This document shows positions 28,284-38,379 of a DNA stretch of 64,000 bases, piece by piece (positions within the stretch are counted from its first letter, which is position 1; every line of letters begins with the position of its first letter). Source of the stretch: Pseudomonadota bacterium (GTDB lineage: Bacteria > Pseudomonadota > Alphaproteobacteria > Dongiales > Dongiaceae); the NCBI GenBank assembly GCA_016183985.1, contig JACPDN010000006.1:1178001-1242000 (forward strand), given 5' to 3'. A program made the position numbers and the translations under genes. The notes below the pieces were generated by a model. It worked only from the letters and a program-made list of their open reading frames with translations. It was not told where the DNA came from and searched no databases.

Positions 28284-28660
28284 TCAGACCGAATCATCGA
28301 GAACCGTGAAACCAGGCCAGGGGTTTCTCCTCGCCGCAAGCATCCTGGCAGCGAGATCCGAGACATGGATTTCCAGCTTGTGACCATCAGGGTCAAGGAA
28401 ATAATGCGACGCACCTTCGCTTGTATTCTCCTGCCTTGCCACGGCGCCGGATGCTTCGATACGCCGGCGCATCGTCTCGAAATCCGTCGGGGCCAGCGTG
28501 AAGGCAAGATGCGTGTATTCGGGTAGTGGCCCTTCACGCGCGCGGACATCGAGCGTCAAGGCGCGCCACCGGTTTCAGCCCCCAGGATGTCAGCATAGAA
28601 GTCAAACGGCCGCTCGAGATCACGTACGGCGAGCGTGATGTGGTTGAGGCCGGTGATCAT
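28284..28660 (-). pseudogene. fosA-like glyoxalase/VOC gene disrupted by internal deletion/frameshift
   Basis: N-part MITGLNHITLAVRDLERPFDFYADILGAETGGAP* and C-part TLDVRAREGPLPEYTHLAF...SEGASHYFLDPDGHKLEIHVSDLAAR are consecutive parts of a FosA-like protein in different frames. Confidence 0.8.
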
Positions 28661-28691
28661 GTCTTGCCTCCCTTGGTGTTGACCTGAACCG

Positions 28692-29024
28692 CTACCTGCC
28701 AAATTCCAGCGGCAGCACAAACTGATGGAAGAGCACAACAAGCGCCAGAAGAACAAGCATCAACGGCAAAAGATCATAGCGTCGCTGAAATTTCGCTTTG
28801 ATCCCAATCCAAAGCAGCGGTATCCAGATCGCAAAGACCAAGGCATTCTTAACAAAGGCCCAAGCACGAACCGCGCCGTCGCTCCACCAATGCCATGCGC
28901 TCAGACCGGAGAGCGCAACAACGAGCGCGATATAGATCCAGATCCAAACACGGCTTGTCTTGGCACCAGTCGAATGGTCGTCAAAGACATGCGTGATGGC
29001 GACTGCAAAGAGGCGAAGCATCAA
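28692..29024 (-). CDS. Small integral membrane protein, unknown function
   Basis: 110 aa with 3 hydrophobic segments; start overlaps stop of next gene. Confidence 0.6.
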   Translation of the reverse strand: MMLRLFAVAITHVFDDHSTGAKTSRVWIWIYIALVVALSGLSAWHWWSDGAVRAWAFVKNALVFAIWIPLLWIGIKAKFQRRYDLLPLMLVLLALVVLFHQFVLPLEFGR

Positions 29025-30427
29025 GCCCTGAAAATCTTGCCCGGGTTCATGCGGTTGTCGGGATCGAGCGTCGCTTTCAGTTGCCGCATGACGGCGACCG
29101 CCGACCCATGCTCGGCTTCGAGGAACGGGATCTTGCCATAGCCGATGCCGTGTTCGCCGGTGCAGGTGCCGCCCATGGCGATGGCGCGGTGCGCGAGACG
29201 ATCGGTCAATGCCTTGGCGCGGGCGGCTTCTTCCGCATCATTGGGATCGAGGATGATGCAGAGATGGAAATTGCCGTCGCCGACATGGCCGACGAGCGGC
29301 GTCAGCAGGCCGGATTTCGCGACGTCTTCCTTCGTTTCGAGAATACAATCGGCAAGGCGCGAGATCGGCACGCAGACGTCGGTCGGCCAGCCCTTGGCGC
29401 CGGGACGAAGGGCGAGGCCGGCATAGAAGGCATCATGGCGTGCCTGCCACATTTTGTTGCGGTCCTCGGCCTTCGAGGTCCAGCTGAAATCGCTCATGCC
29501 GAATTCGGCGCCGATCTCACCCACCAGGGCCGATTGTTCGGCGACACCCGTCTCTGTGCCGTGGAATTCGAAGAACAAGGTCGGACGCACCGCGAAAGAG
29601 AGCTTCGAATATTTGTTGATGGCGTCGATCTGTACTTCATCGAGGAGCTCGATGCGCGCCACCGGCACGCCAGCCTGGATGGTGCGGATGACGGTGTTCA
29701 CCGCCGAACCGATATCGGGGAAGTTCGCGACCGCCGCCGCCATCGCTTCGGGCACGCCATAGAGGCGCAGGCGGATTTCGGTGATGATGCCGAGCGTGCC
29801 TTCGGAGCCGACGAAAAGGCGCGTGAGGTCGTAGCCGGCCGCCGATTTACGCGAGCGCCCGCCGGTCTGGATGATGCGGCCATCGGCCAGTACCACGGTG
29901 AGGCCCAGCACGTTTTCGCGCATGGTGCCGTAGCGCACGGCATTGGTGCCGGATGCGCGCGTCGCCGTCATGCCACCGATCGTGGCATCGGCACCGGGAT
30001 CGATCGGGAAAAAGAGGCCCTGATCCTTGATATAGGCGTTGAGCGCCTTGCGGGTCACACCGGCCTCAACCTTCACGTCGAGATCGTCGGCATTGACCTC
30101 GATCACCTTGTTCATGCGGCCCATGTCGATGCTGATGCCGCCATCGAGCGCCGCCACATGGCCTTCAAGTGACGTGCCGACGCCGAAGGGAATGACGGGC
30201 GCGCCGAACTCGGCCGCAACCTTCGCAATAGCCGACACCTCTTCCGTCGATTCCGGGAACACCACGACATCGGGCGCGTGGGCTTCGTGATAAGATTCAT
30301 CATGCCCGTGGCGATCGCGGATACCCGCATTGGTCGACACCTGATCGGCTTTCAGGATCTTCTGCAATGCCTCGACGAGGCCGGGGACATTGAGATTGCG
30401 TTGCGGGCGGGCAGATGCGGCGGTCAT
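29021..30427 (-). CDS. FAD-binding oxidoreductase (D-lactate dehydrogenase/GlcD family)
   Basis: PVIPFGVGTSLEGHVAALDGGISIDMGRMNKVIEV; GGTCTGEHGIGYGK motif. Confidence 0.94.
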   Translation of the reverse strand: MTAASARPQRNLNVPGLVEALQKILKADQVSTNAGIRDRHGHDESYHEAHAPDVVVFPESTEEVSAIAKVAAEFGAPVIPFGVGTSLEGHVAALDGGISIDMGRMNKVIEVNADDLDVKVEAGVTRKALNAYIKDQGLFFPIDPGADATIGGMTATRASGTNAVRYGTMRENVLGLTVVLADGRIIQTGGRSRKSAAGYDLTRLFVGSEGTLGIITEIRLRLYGVPEAMAAAVANFPDIGSAVNTVIRTIQAGVPVARIELLDEVQIDAINKYSKLSFAVRPTLFFEFHGTETGVAEQSALVGEIGAEFGMSDFSWTSKAEDRNKMWQARHDAFYAGLALRPGAKGWPTDVCVPISRLADCILETKEDVAKSGLLTPLVGHVGDGNFHLCIILDPNDAEEAARAKALTDRLAHRAIAMGGTCTGEHGIGYGKIPFLEAEHGSAVAVMRQLKATLDPDNRMNPGKIFRA

Positions 30428-30485
30428 GGCATAATCCTCGTCTGGTTCCGGCCCATCTCGTGGGCCGGACTTGTCTGACGAAAGC

Positions 30486-31349
30486 CTAGCACAAGGCCCG
30501 TTGCCGCTGTCCCAGAATATGCGCGAGCACCGCCCCGAAAACGATCAGGCCGCCGGCCAGGGTCGCGGCATCCGGCCGGATGCCGAAGGCGAGCCAGACC
30601 CAGATCGGGGCCAAAGGCGCATCGAGCGCGCCGATGAGGGCGGTCTCGATCGGCGGCAGCAACCGCGCGCCCAAGGTGAAGAGCGCCAGGCCCAGGGCGG
30701 AATTCACCAGGCCGAACAGGATCAGGGCGATCCAGGTGGTCTGGGTATAGGCCGCGGCCTCACCAGTAAACGGCAGAGCACCGAGCGCGCTCAACGCGGC
30801 GGAGAGTGTGGCGGCGGCGAGCGTCGGGATGCCGGGGCAACGCTTGGCGATGGTCATGAGCAGCGCCAGGGAGAGCGTCATGCCGAGAGCTAGAAGATCG
30901 CCGGCAAGGCTCGCCTGAACCTCGAGGCCCGGCAGGACCATGACCAGGACGCCAAGCAAGGCCAACGCGGCGGCGATCAAGGCGTGCCGCGTCGGTACCG
31001 CACGCAGCAGGAGCCAGCCCGCGCCGGCGGCGATGAAAGGCGCCGTGCCGTAAATAACCGCGACATGGGCGACGCTGGTCAAGGTCAGCGACGTGATGAA
31101 GCAGAGCATGCCGATAGCGGAGATGATGGCATAGAGCCAACCCGCGGTTCCCAGATGATGGAAATCGGTGAACGTCCGGTGCCCGCGCGTGAGGCCCATG
31201 AAAGCCAGCAGCCCCAGCGCACCGATGAGCCCGCGCCAAAGCAGCAGTGACCAATTGTCGAGGCCGATCAGCGTCGTGAAATAGCCCGCCGTGCTCCAGG
31301 CGATGGCCGAGAGCGCGGTGAGGAGCAGCCCGAGGCGGTAGGGGTTCAT
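30486..31349 (-). CDS. EamA/DMT family transporter
   Basis: 10-TM protein with EamA-like C-terminus; start MNPYRLGLLLTALSAIAWSTAGYF preferred. Confidence 0.88.
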   Translation of the reverse strand: MNPYRLGLLLTALSAIAWSTAGYFTTLIGLDNWSLLLWRGLIGALGLLAFMGLTRGHRTFTDFHHLGTAGWLYAIISAIGMLCFITSLTLTSVAHVAVIYGTAPFIAAGAGWLLLRAVPTRHALIAAALALLGVLVMVLPGLEVQASLAGDLLALGMTLSLALLMTIAKRCPGIPTLAAATLSAALSALGALPFTGEAAAYTQTTWIALILFGLVNSALGLALFTLGARLLPPIETALIGALDAPLAPIWVWLAFGIRPDAATLAGGLIVFGAVLAHILGQRQRALC

Positions 31350-31783
31350 GCCTCTGCCTTCTTCCAGTCGCCTGTCGTGTTCCACCAGCGATGGGGATTG
31401 TCGCGGTCGTCGAGACCCTTGGAGCGGCTGGCCAATGCCTCGCGTATCAGGATGGTGGGTTCTTGATAGGAATGGATCTGAAAGATTGTTTCGGCGAGGC
31501 GCGCGAGCAAAGCCTGGTCAGCATCGATCTGGAAGGTAATGGCGGCGACACCGGGGCGTTGCCGGGTACCTGCCTCCACCCCGGCCACGGCGCCTTCGCG
31601 CGGGCGATAACGCTCGATGCCCGGGGCCGATTGGAAGGCGTTGTTGTCATAGGCGCCGATGCGCAAGGGCGTTACCGCTGCCACGGCTTCCATGATGCGC
31701 TCGACATCCTCCAGCGGCATCTGGATTTCGACGAGGTAACAGGGGACGAGATGGAGCGATTGGGTCTCGGCGGGTGATAGCAT
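31346..31783 (-). CDS. Hypothetical protein, NIF3/CutA-like alpha-beta fold (tentative)
   Basis: YLVEIQMPLEDVERIMEAVAAVTPLRIGAYDNNAFQSAPGIERYRP...HSYQEPTILIREALASR. Confidence 0.6.
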   Translation of the reverse strand: MLSPAETQSLHLVPCYLVEIQMPLEDVERIMEAVAAVTPLRIGAYDNNAFQSAPGIERYRPREGAVAGVEAGTRQRPGVAAITFQIDADQALLARLAETIFQIHSYQEPTILIREALASRSKGLDDRDNPHRWWNTTGDWKKAEA

Positions 31784-31823
31784 GATGGGGCTCCTTGGGG
31801 GCTGGATCCCGTGGTCTTAACCG

Positions 31824-31855
31824 ATCACTCCTGACAGCCTTTTGTCAGGAGTGAT
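31824..31855. promoter_or_regulatory. Perfect 13-bp inverted repeat in divergent promoter; candidate YafY/WYL operator
   Basis: ATCACTCCTGACA-GCCTTT-TGTCAGGAGTGAT. Confidence 0.8.
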
Positions 31856-31868
31856 GGTAGGATGCCCC

Positions 31869-32543
31869 ATGTCCCGCTCCGACCGCCTGTTCGACATCAT
31901 CCAGCGCCTGCGAGGCGCCAAGAAACCCTTGCGCGCCATTGATCTGGCGCAGGCACTGGAGGTGACCGAGCGCACCATCTATCGCGACATGGCAGCGCTC
32001 CAATCGATGCGGGTGCCTGTCGAGGGGGCGGCCGGGATCGGCTATGTGATGCGCGCCGGCTTCGACCTGCCGCCGGTCAATTTCGATACGGAAGAGGTGG
32101 AGGCGATCCTGGTCGGGCTCTCGCTGCTGGCCCGGACCGGCGATAAGGGATTGCTCAAAGCGGCGGCACGGGTCGGCGCCAAGATCGGCACCATCCTGCC
32201 GGCCGAGCGGGCGCGGATGCTGGAAGGCAATCATCTCAAAGTCTCGCGCTGGGGTGTCGCGACCGAGATCAAGGTGGATATCGCGGAACTGCGCCGCGCC
32301 ATCCGCGAGGAGCGAAAGCTCAAGATCGCTTACGTCGACGATAAGGGCGCGCGCAGCACGCGAAAGCTCCGGCCCATCGGCATCATTTATTGGATCGAGG
32401 TCGTGGTACTGGTGGCCTGGTGCGAGAAGCGCCGCGCCATCCGTCATTTCCGCCTCGACCGCATCACCTCGGCCCGCACGCTGAAGGAAGATTTCCGCGG
32501 TCAGGGCGATAGCTTGCGGGTGAAATGGCAGGCGGAGATTTAG
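31869..32543 (+). CDS. YafY family WYL-domain transcriptional regulator
   Basis: MSRSDRLFDIIQRLRGAKKPLRAIDLAQALEVTERTIYRDMAALQSMRVPVEG; C-terminal WYL-like region. Confidence 0.92.
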   Translation: MSRSDRLFDIIQRLRGAKKPLRAIDLAQALEVTERTIYRDMAALQSMRVPVEGAAGIGYVMRAGFDLPPVNFDTEEVEAILVGLSLLARTGDKGLLKAAARVGAKIGTILPAERARMLEGNHLKVSRWGVATEIKVDIAELRRAIREERKLKIAYVDDKGARSTRKLRPIGIIYWIEVVVLVAWCEKRRAIRHFRLDRITSARTLKEDFRGQGDSLRVKWQAEI

Positions 32544-32584
32544 TAATTTGTCATCCTCCGCGAAGGCGGACCATGACAACGGGG

Positions 32585-35500
32585 TTAAGCCAGCCCATAC
32601 CCGCCGCCACCCGGGGTTTCGATCAGGAAGACGTCGCCCGGCTGCATGTCGGCGCCGTCGGTGCCTTTGAGGATCTCGACGCGGCCATCGGTGCGGATGA
32701 CGCTGTTCTTGCCGAGCGCACCCTCGCCGCCGCCATTCAATCCGTAAGGGGCAACGCGGCGGTGGCCGGAAAGGATGCCGGCGGTCATGGCTTCCAGGAA
32801 GCGGACGCGGCGCACGACGCCGTCGCCGCCCTTGTGCCGGCCTTTGCCGCCACTGCCACGGCGGATGTGGAAATCCTCCAGCAACACGGGAAAGCGGAAT
32901 TCGAGCACTTCCGGATCCGTGAGGCGCGAATTGGTCATATGCGTCTGCACGGCGTCCGTGCCGTCGAAATCGGCGCCCGCACCGGAGCCGCCGGCGATGG
33001 TCTCGTAATATTGATGGCGCTGATTGCCGAAGGTGAAGTTGTTCATCGTGCCCTGCGCCGCCGCCATAGCATTCATGGCGCCATAGAGCGCGTCGGTAAT
33101 GCATTGCGAGGTTTCGACATTGCCCGCCACCACCGCCGCCGGATAGCGGGGGCGCAGCATCGACCCTTCCGGGATGACGATGTCGAGCGGGTCGAGACAA
33201 CCCTGGTTCATCGGGATCTCGTCATCGATCAGTGTCCTGAAGACATAGAGCACGGCGGCCTTCGCAACAGCCGAGGGGGCGTTGAAATTGGTGCCGAGCT
33301 GGGCCGAGGTGCCGGTGAAATCGACCTTGGCACGGCGCGCCTGACGATCGACCGTGACAGCGACCTTGATCACCGCACCATCGTCCATCTCATAGGCGAA
33401 GCTGCCGTCCTTCAGCCGGTCGAGCACGCGGCGCACCTGTTCCGCGGCATTGGCCTTCACATGGTTCATATAGGCGTCAACCACAGCGAGGCCGAACTGG
33501 CCGACCATGCGGCGCAGCTCCTGGACGCCCTTTTCATTGGCGGCTACTTGCGCGCCGAGATCGGCGATGTTCTGGTCCGGGTTGCGCGCCGGGTATTTGC
33601 CGGAAGCGAGCAGCGCCCGCATGTCCTTTTCCAGCATCACGCCCCTATCGACCAGCTTCACATTGTCGATGAGAACGCCCTCCTCCTCGACCGTGCGGCT
33701 ATAGGGCGGCATGGAGCCGGGGGTGAGGCCGCCGATATCGGCATGATGGCCGCGGCTGGCGACATAGAAGAGGATCCGGGCGCCTTTGTCATCGAAGACC
33801 GGCGTCACCACGGTGATGTCGGGAAGATGCGTGCCGCCGTTATAGGGGGCGTTCAGCACATAGACATCACCCGGCAGCATGTCGGTGCCGCCATCCGCGG
33901 TGGCATGGGCGCGGATGACGCTTTCCACGCTCTCGCCCATCGACCCCAGATGCACCGGCATGTGCGGGGCATTGGCGATGAGATGGCCCTTTGCATCGAA
34001 GAGCGCGCAGGAGAAGTCGAGCCGTTCCTTGATGTTGACCGAGTGGCTGGTCTTTTCGAGCGTCGAGCCCATCTGCTCCGCGATCGACATGAAGAGATTG
34101 TTGAAAATCTCCAGCATCACGGGATCGACGTCGGTCCCCACCGCATGTTTGCGGCGGGCGGCGATATAGCGCTCCATCACCAGATGGCCGCGCTCGTTCA
34201 AGACCCCGCGCCAGCCGGGTTCGACGACGTTGGTCGAGATCGGCTCAAGGATGATGGCGGGACCATCGATCTGCTGGCCGGGGCGGAGCGCGGCGCGGTC
34301 GTAGACAGGCGCCGTCAAGGCTTCGCCATGCGCCCAGAACGGAACATGGCTAAGCGGTTGGGCGTCATGCTCCATGGGTGTCAGCAAGGGATCGACGACT
34401 TGCTCGGTCTTGCCAATGGCTTCGACGGAGATGGAATCGACGATGAGCGCCTTGGCCGGCACGATGAAGCCGTAACGCTGGCGGTGTGCCTCCTCGAAGC
34501 CGGCCTGGATCTCGGCCGCCGTGCCGAAATCGGTGATGAGCGGCGCGTCGGTGCCGGCATATTTCACATGCACCTGGCGGCGGATATCGATCTGCCCAGG
34601 CGCGATACCCTGGGTCGCGATCTCGACACTGGCGGCTTCCGCCATGGTATCGAGTTCGATGGCAAGGCCGGTGGCGAGATGCTGGTCGAGCGCGCCTTCC
34701 ACCGTCTTGTGCCGGATGGCGCGAATATCGGCGAGGCCCATGCCATAGGCCGACAGCACGCCGGCCAGCGGATGCAGGAAGATCCTGGTCATGCCCAGCG
34801 CATCGGCGACACGGCAGGCATGCTGGCCGCCCGCACCGCCGAAGCAAGCGAGCGCGTAACGGCTGACATCATAGCCGCGCTGGATCGAGATTTCCTTGAT
34901 CGCATTGGCCATGTTGGCGACGGCAATATCGAGGAAGCCCTCGGCCACATCCTCGGGCTTCGGCGTCTTGCCGGTTGCCTTGGCTATGTCGGCGGCGAGC
35001 GCCTTGAACTTCGCTATCACCACGTCACGGTCGAGGGGCTGGTCGCCAATGCGGCCGAAGACTTTCGGGAAATGGTCGGGATGAAGGCGGCCCATCATGA
35101 CATTGCAATCGGTGACGGCGAGCGGGCCGCCGCGGCGATAGGAGGCGGGGCCCGGATTGGCACCGGCGGAATCCGGGCCGACACGATAACGGCTGCCATC
35201 GAAATGCAGGATCGAGCCGCCGCCTGCTGCCACGGTGTGGATCAGCATCATGGGCGCGCGCATGCGAACACCCGCCACTTGCGCCTCGTAGGAGCGTTCG
35301 AACTCGCCGTTGAAATGGGAGACATCGGTCGAGGTGCCGCCCATGTCGAAGCCGATGATCTCGTTGAAACCGGCTTGTTTTGCCGTCTCGACCGCGCCGA
35401 CGATGCCGCCGGCGGGGCCGGAAAGGATGCTGTCCTTGCCCTGGAATTTCGCGGCGTCAGTGAGGCCGCCATTCGACTGCATGAACATGAGGCGTGTCGT

Positions 35501-36190
35501 CTTGTTCCCGATCTCACCTGCCACCTGATCGACATAGCGCCGCAGGATCGGCGAGAGATAGGCGTCAACCACGGTGGTGTCGCCGCGACTCACCAGCTTC
35601 ATCAGCGGCGAGACCTCGTGGCTGACCGAGATCTGGGTGAAGCCGGTATCTTCGGCAAGTTTCTTGAGCACCTGTTCATGTGCCTGATAGCGGAACCCAT
35701 GCATCAACAGGATGGCGATGGCACGGTAGCCCTTGGCATAAGCCGCCTTGAAACCGGCGCTGGCCTTCTCGAGATCAAGGGGCGTCAGGATCTTGCCAGC
35801 CGTGTCGACGCGCTCGTCGATTTCGATCACGTCGCGATGGAGGAGTTCGGGAAGATCGATGCGGCGGGCGAAGATCTTGGGGCGGTTCTGATAGGCGATG
35901 CGGAGCGCGTCCTTGAAGCCCTTGGTCACGGCGAGCACGACCGCCTCGCCCTTCCTTTCGAGGAGCGCATTGGTGGCGACGGTGGTACCCATCTTGATGG
36001 CGGCGATTTCGGCGGGCAGGGCTGCGTCTGGCTCGAGGCTCAGGATGGCACGGATGCCCGCCATCGCCGCATCCTTATAGCGTTCCGGATTTTCGGAGAG
36101 CAGCTTATGCGTGATGAGGCGCCCATCCGGTGCCTTCGCCACGATGTCGGTAAACGTCCCACCACGATCGATCCAGAACTGCCAGGTCAC
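32585..36190 (-). CDS. Hydantoinase B/oxoprolinase family protein (HyuA-HyuB fusion)
   Basis: [21 protein letters not shown]...[17 protein letters not shown]; HyuB half [41 protein letters not shown]; start GTG 36190. Confidence 0.93.
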   Translation of the reverse strand: MTWQFWIDRGGTFTDIVAKAPDGRLITHKLLSENPERYKDAAMAGIRAILSLEPDAALPAEIAAIKMGTTVATNALLERKGEAVVLAVTKGFKDALRIAYQNRPKIFARRIDLPELLHRDVIEIDERVDTAGKILTPLDLEKASAGFKAAYAKGYRAIAILLMHGFRYQAHEQVLKKLAEDTGFTQISVSHEVSPLMKLVSRGDTTVVDAYLSPILRRYVDQVAGEIGNKTTRLMFMQSNGGLTDAAKFQGKDSILSGPAGGIVGAVETAKQAGFNEIIGFDMGGTSTDVSHFNGEFERSYEAQVAGVRMRAPMMLIHTVAAGGGSILHFDGSRYRVGPDSAGANPGPASYRRGGPLAVTDCNVMMGRLHPDHFPKVFGRIGDQPLDRDVVIAKFKALAADIAKATGKTPKPEDVAEGFLDIAVANMANAIKEISIQRGYDVSRYALACFGGAGGQHACRVADALGMTRIFLHPLAGVLSAYGMGLADIRAIRHKTVEGALDQHLATGLAIELDTMAEAASVEIATQGIAPGQIDIRRQVHVKYAGTDAPLITDFGTAAEIQAGFEEAHRQRYGFIVPAKALIVDSISVEAIGKTEQVVDPLLTPMEHDAQPLSHVPFWAHGEALTAPVYDRAALRPGQQIDGPAIILEPISTNVVEPGWRGVLNERGHLVMERYIAARRKHAVGTDVDPVMLEIFNNLFMSIAEQMGSTLEKTSHSVNIKERLDFSCALFDAKGHLIANAPHMPVHLGSMGESVESVIRAHATADGGTDMLPGDVYVLNAPYNGGTHLPDITVVTPVFDDKGARILFYVASRGHHADIGGLTPGSMPPYSRTVEEEGVLIDNVKLVDRGVMLEKDMRALLASGKYPARNPDQNIADLGAQVAANEKGVQELRRMVGQFGLAVVDAYMNHVKANAAEQVRRVLDRLKDGSFAYEMDDGAVIKVAVTVDRQARRAKVDFTGTSAQLGTNFNAPSAVAKAAVLYVFRTLIDDEIPMNQGCLDPLDIVIPEGSMLRPRYPAAVVAGNVETSQCITDALYGAMNAMAAAQGTMNNFTFGNQRHQYYETIAGGSGAGADFDGTDAVQTHMTNSRLTDPEVLEFRFPVLLEDFHIRRGSGGKGRHKGGDGVVRRVRFLEAMTAGILSGHRRVAPYGLNGGGEGALGKNSVIRTDGRVEILKGTDGADMQPGDVFLIETPGGGGYGLA

Positions 36191-36209
36191 GATTTTTCGC
36201 CTCTCGTCC

Positions 36210-36303
36210 CTTGTCATCCTCCGCGAAGGCGGAGGATCCACGAGTTACTTTCTTCAGTCGCCCGCAAACTCGTGGATGGTCCGCCTTCGCGGACCATGAC
36301 AAG
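36210..36303. repeat. Intergenic inverted repeat (GTCATCCTCCGCGAAGGCGGA ... TCCGCCTTCGCGGACCATGAC)
   Basis: Seen directly; same half at 32547-32576. Confidence 0.75.
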
Positions 36304-36317
36304 TTGGAGCGGTGTCG

Positions 36318-37469
36318 TTACCGCGTCACCAGATCCGTGCCGCGCTTCGATAGTACGCGGCAGCCGGTATCGGTCACAACGACCGTTTGGCCGGAAGTCA
36401 TGGCGAGGTTTCGTTCGCTGTCGAAGATGATCATGTGGATGAAGAAGACCTGGTTGGGCGCCGCGAGCTCCGCATTGCCGTGATAGAACATCGGGTAATC
36501 CATCCAGTTCGGCGCAAAGGTCGTGCCGAGGGAATAGCCGGTGGCGTTCATGCGGTGGGCCTGATAGCCGGCGGCATCGAGCACTTTGGCGTGCGCGTCG
36601 AAGACCTCGCCGATGGGGCGGTCGGGCTTCAGGGCGGCCTTGCAGGCCTCCAGCGCGTCGACCGCGACCTTGTGCATTTCCACCTGGCGCGGCGGCACCT
36701 TGCCCACCGGAATGGTGCGCATGAGGGCCGAATGGTAGTGGCGGAAGACACCGGCGAATTCGAGGGTGAGCTGATCGTCCTGATCGAGGACGCGGCGGCC
36801 GGAATGATAACGGCAGAGCAGTGCCTCGGGCCCGGAGCCGATGATGAATTCGTTGGCCGGATCGTCGCCATCATTGCGGATGATAATGCTCTGCATGGCA
36901 GCGAGAATCTCCGCCTCCGAGACGCCGGGGGCGGTCAGGCGATGTGCCTCATCAAGGGCGAGGTCGGCAAGATGCGCTGCCTTCTCGACATAGGCGATCT
37001 CGGTGGCCGATTTCACCAGGCGCTGCTTGGAGACGATGTCGCTGGCATCGACCAGCGTCGCAAAGCCCTCGAACGCCGCCGCCATGCGCATGCCGTTCTT
37101 GGCGGTGAGGCCATAGGAATCCCATTCGATGCCGAGTTTCTTGCCGGAGAGGCCCCAGGCCTTGAGCATGTCGCGGAGTTCAGTCGACGGATTGGCCTCC
37201 GGGCGATCGACCCAGATTCGGATGTCGGCGATGTCCGAGGTGAGCTGCGCCTGCCTGAGGTCCGGCGCACGGGTGAGGAGGAACTGCCTGCCATCGGCGC
37301 CGAGATAATAACATTGGAAGAAGACATAGCCGAAAGTGTCGTAGCCGGAGAGGTAATACATGCTCTCCTGCCGGAACATGAGCAGGCCGGAAAGGCCGCG
37401 CGCTTCGAGCGTCGCGATGGTGGCCTTGCGGCGGGCGGCGAATTCGTCGCGGGTGAAATGGAGAGGCAT
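36318..37469 (-). CDS. M24 family metallopeptidase (Xaa-Pro peptidase/creatinase-like)
   Basis: MPLHFTRDEFAARRKATIATLEARGLSGLLMFRQESMYYLSGYDTFGY; ORF-track start 37550 trimmed. Confidence 0.9.
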   Translation of the reverse strand: MPLHFTRDEFAARRKATIATLEARGLSGLLMFRQESMYYLSGYDTFGYVFFQCYYLGADGRQFLLTRAPDLRQAQLTSDIADIRIWVDRPEANPSTELRDMLKAWGLSGKKLGIEWDSYGLTAKNGMRMAAAFEGFATLVDASDIVSKQRLVKSATEIAYVEKAAHLADLALDEAHRLTAPGVSEAEILAAMQSIIIRNDGDDPANEFIIGSGPEALLCRYHSGRRVLDQDDQLTLEFAGVFRHYHSALMRTIPVGKVPPRQVEMHKVAVDALEACKAALKPDRPIGEVFDAHAKVLDAAGYQAHRMNATGYSLGTTFAPNWMDYPMFYHGNAELAAPNQVFFIHMIIFDSERNLAMTSGQTVVVTDTGCRVLSKRGTDLVTR

Positions 37470-37551
37470 GGGGGCGGGACTCCGGCTCTGGTGGCGATGG
37501 GCTTCAAGAAGACCATGGGCGGCACCCGGCCACAAATGCACAAGTGACATT

Positions 37552-37570
37552 TATTCTACAATGTAGAATA
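37552..37570. promoter_or_regulatory. Perfect palindrome; candidate IclR-family operator
   Basis: TATTCTACA-A-TGTAGAATA immediately upstream of the IclR gene and divergent from the M24 peptidase. Confidence 0.82.
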
Positions 37571-37577
37571 TGGAGTC

Positions 37578-38336
37578 ATGAGAGAGATCAGAATCCAGGC
37601 GCTGGCCCGGGCAGACGACATTCTGGAGGCCCTGTCGAAAGGCCCGCCGGAGGGCCTGCGACTGCAGGACGTCGCCACGCGCACCGGATTGAAGACCGTC
37701 ACCACGCTAACCCTGCTGCAAAGCCTCGTCGGGCTGCGTCTTGCCGAACAGCTGGGGAAGCGCGGCCGCTATCGGCTGGGGCCGCGGCTGCTGCAATTGG
37801 GCCGGAAGGTCGAGGCGCGGCTCGATATCATCGCGCTGGCGCGGCCAGCGCTCATCCGGCTCTGCCAGCAATCGGGCGAGATGGTCAATTTGCTCATCCC
37901 TTCCACCACCACCATGGTCGTGGTGGAGAGCCTTAAAGGCGAGGTGTTCCTGAAGGCGACGCCGCTCAAAGGGCGCGATCTGCCGATGCATGGCACGGCG
38001 TCAGGGAAATGTTATCTCGCCTTCTCATCCGACGCGGCGCAGCGGTCGATCCTTGCCACGCTCACCTTCACCAAGACGACACAGAAGACGATCGGCGATG
38101 CCAAGCGCCTGGAAAAGGAGTTCGCGAAGATCCGCAAACAGGGATATGCGACGGAAGAGGACGAATATACCGCCGACACCGTGGCGCTCGCCGTGCCGAT
38201 CATCGATCAAGGGGCCAAGATCCGCGCGACCTTGAGCTTGCATGGGCCCGGCGCAAGGTTTGGCCCGGCGCGGCGGCCGCGGCTGTTGGCCATGTTGCAG
38301 AAGGAAGCGCAAAGGATTGGTCGGGAGTTGTTGTGA
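37578..38336 (+). CDS. IclR family transcriptional regulator
   Basis: ALARADDILEALSKGPPEGLRLQDVATRTGLKTVTTLTLLQSL; effector domain MHGTASGKCYLAF. Confidence 0.93.
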   Translation: MREIRIQALARADDILEALSKGPPEGLRLQDVATRTGLKTVTTLTLLQSLVGLRLAEQLGKRGRYRLGPRLLQLGRKVEARLDIIALARPALIRLCQQSGEMVNLLIPSTTTMVVVESLKGEVFLKATPLKGRDLPMHGTASGKCYLAFSSDAAQRSILATLTFTKTTQKTIGDAKRLEKEFAKIRKQGYATEEDEYTADTVALAVPIIDQGAKIRATLSLHGPGARFGPARRPRLLAMLQKEAQRIGRELL

Positions 38337-38379
38337 GGTCGCAAGGCCCCTCTCCCCGCAAACGGGGCGAGGGAGTTTC

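Noticed and set aside
31845-33200. 451 aa minus-strand ORF across WYL regulator and oxoprolinase end
   Set aside because: Frameshifted version of the oxoprolinase C-terminus merged with antisense of the WYL gene; crosses an intergenic repeat.
32525-36430. 1301 aa plus-strand ORF antisense to the oxoprolinase gene
   Set aside because: Shadow ORF from high-GC codon bias; translation is His/Asp/Arg/Ala-rich with no recognisable domain, while the opposite strand encodes a clear HyuA-HyuB protein.
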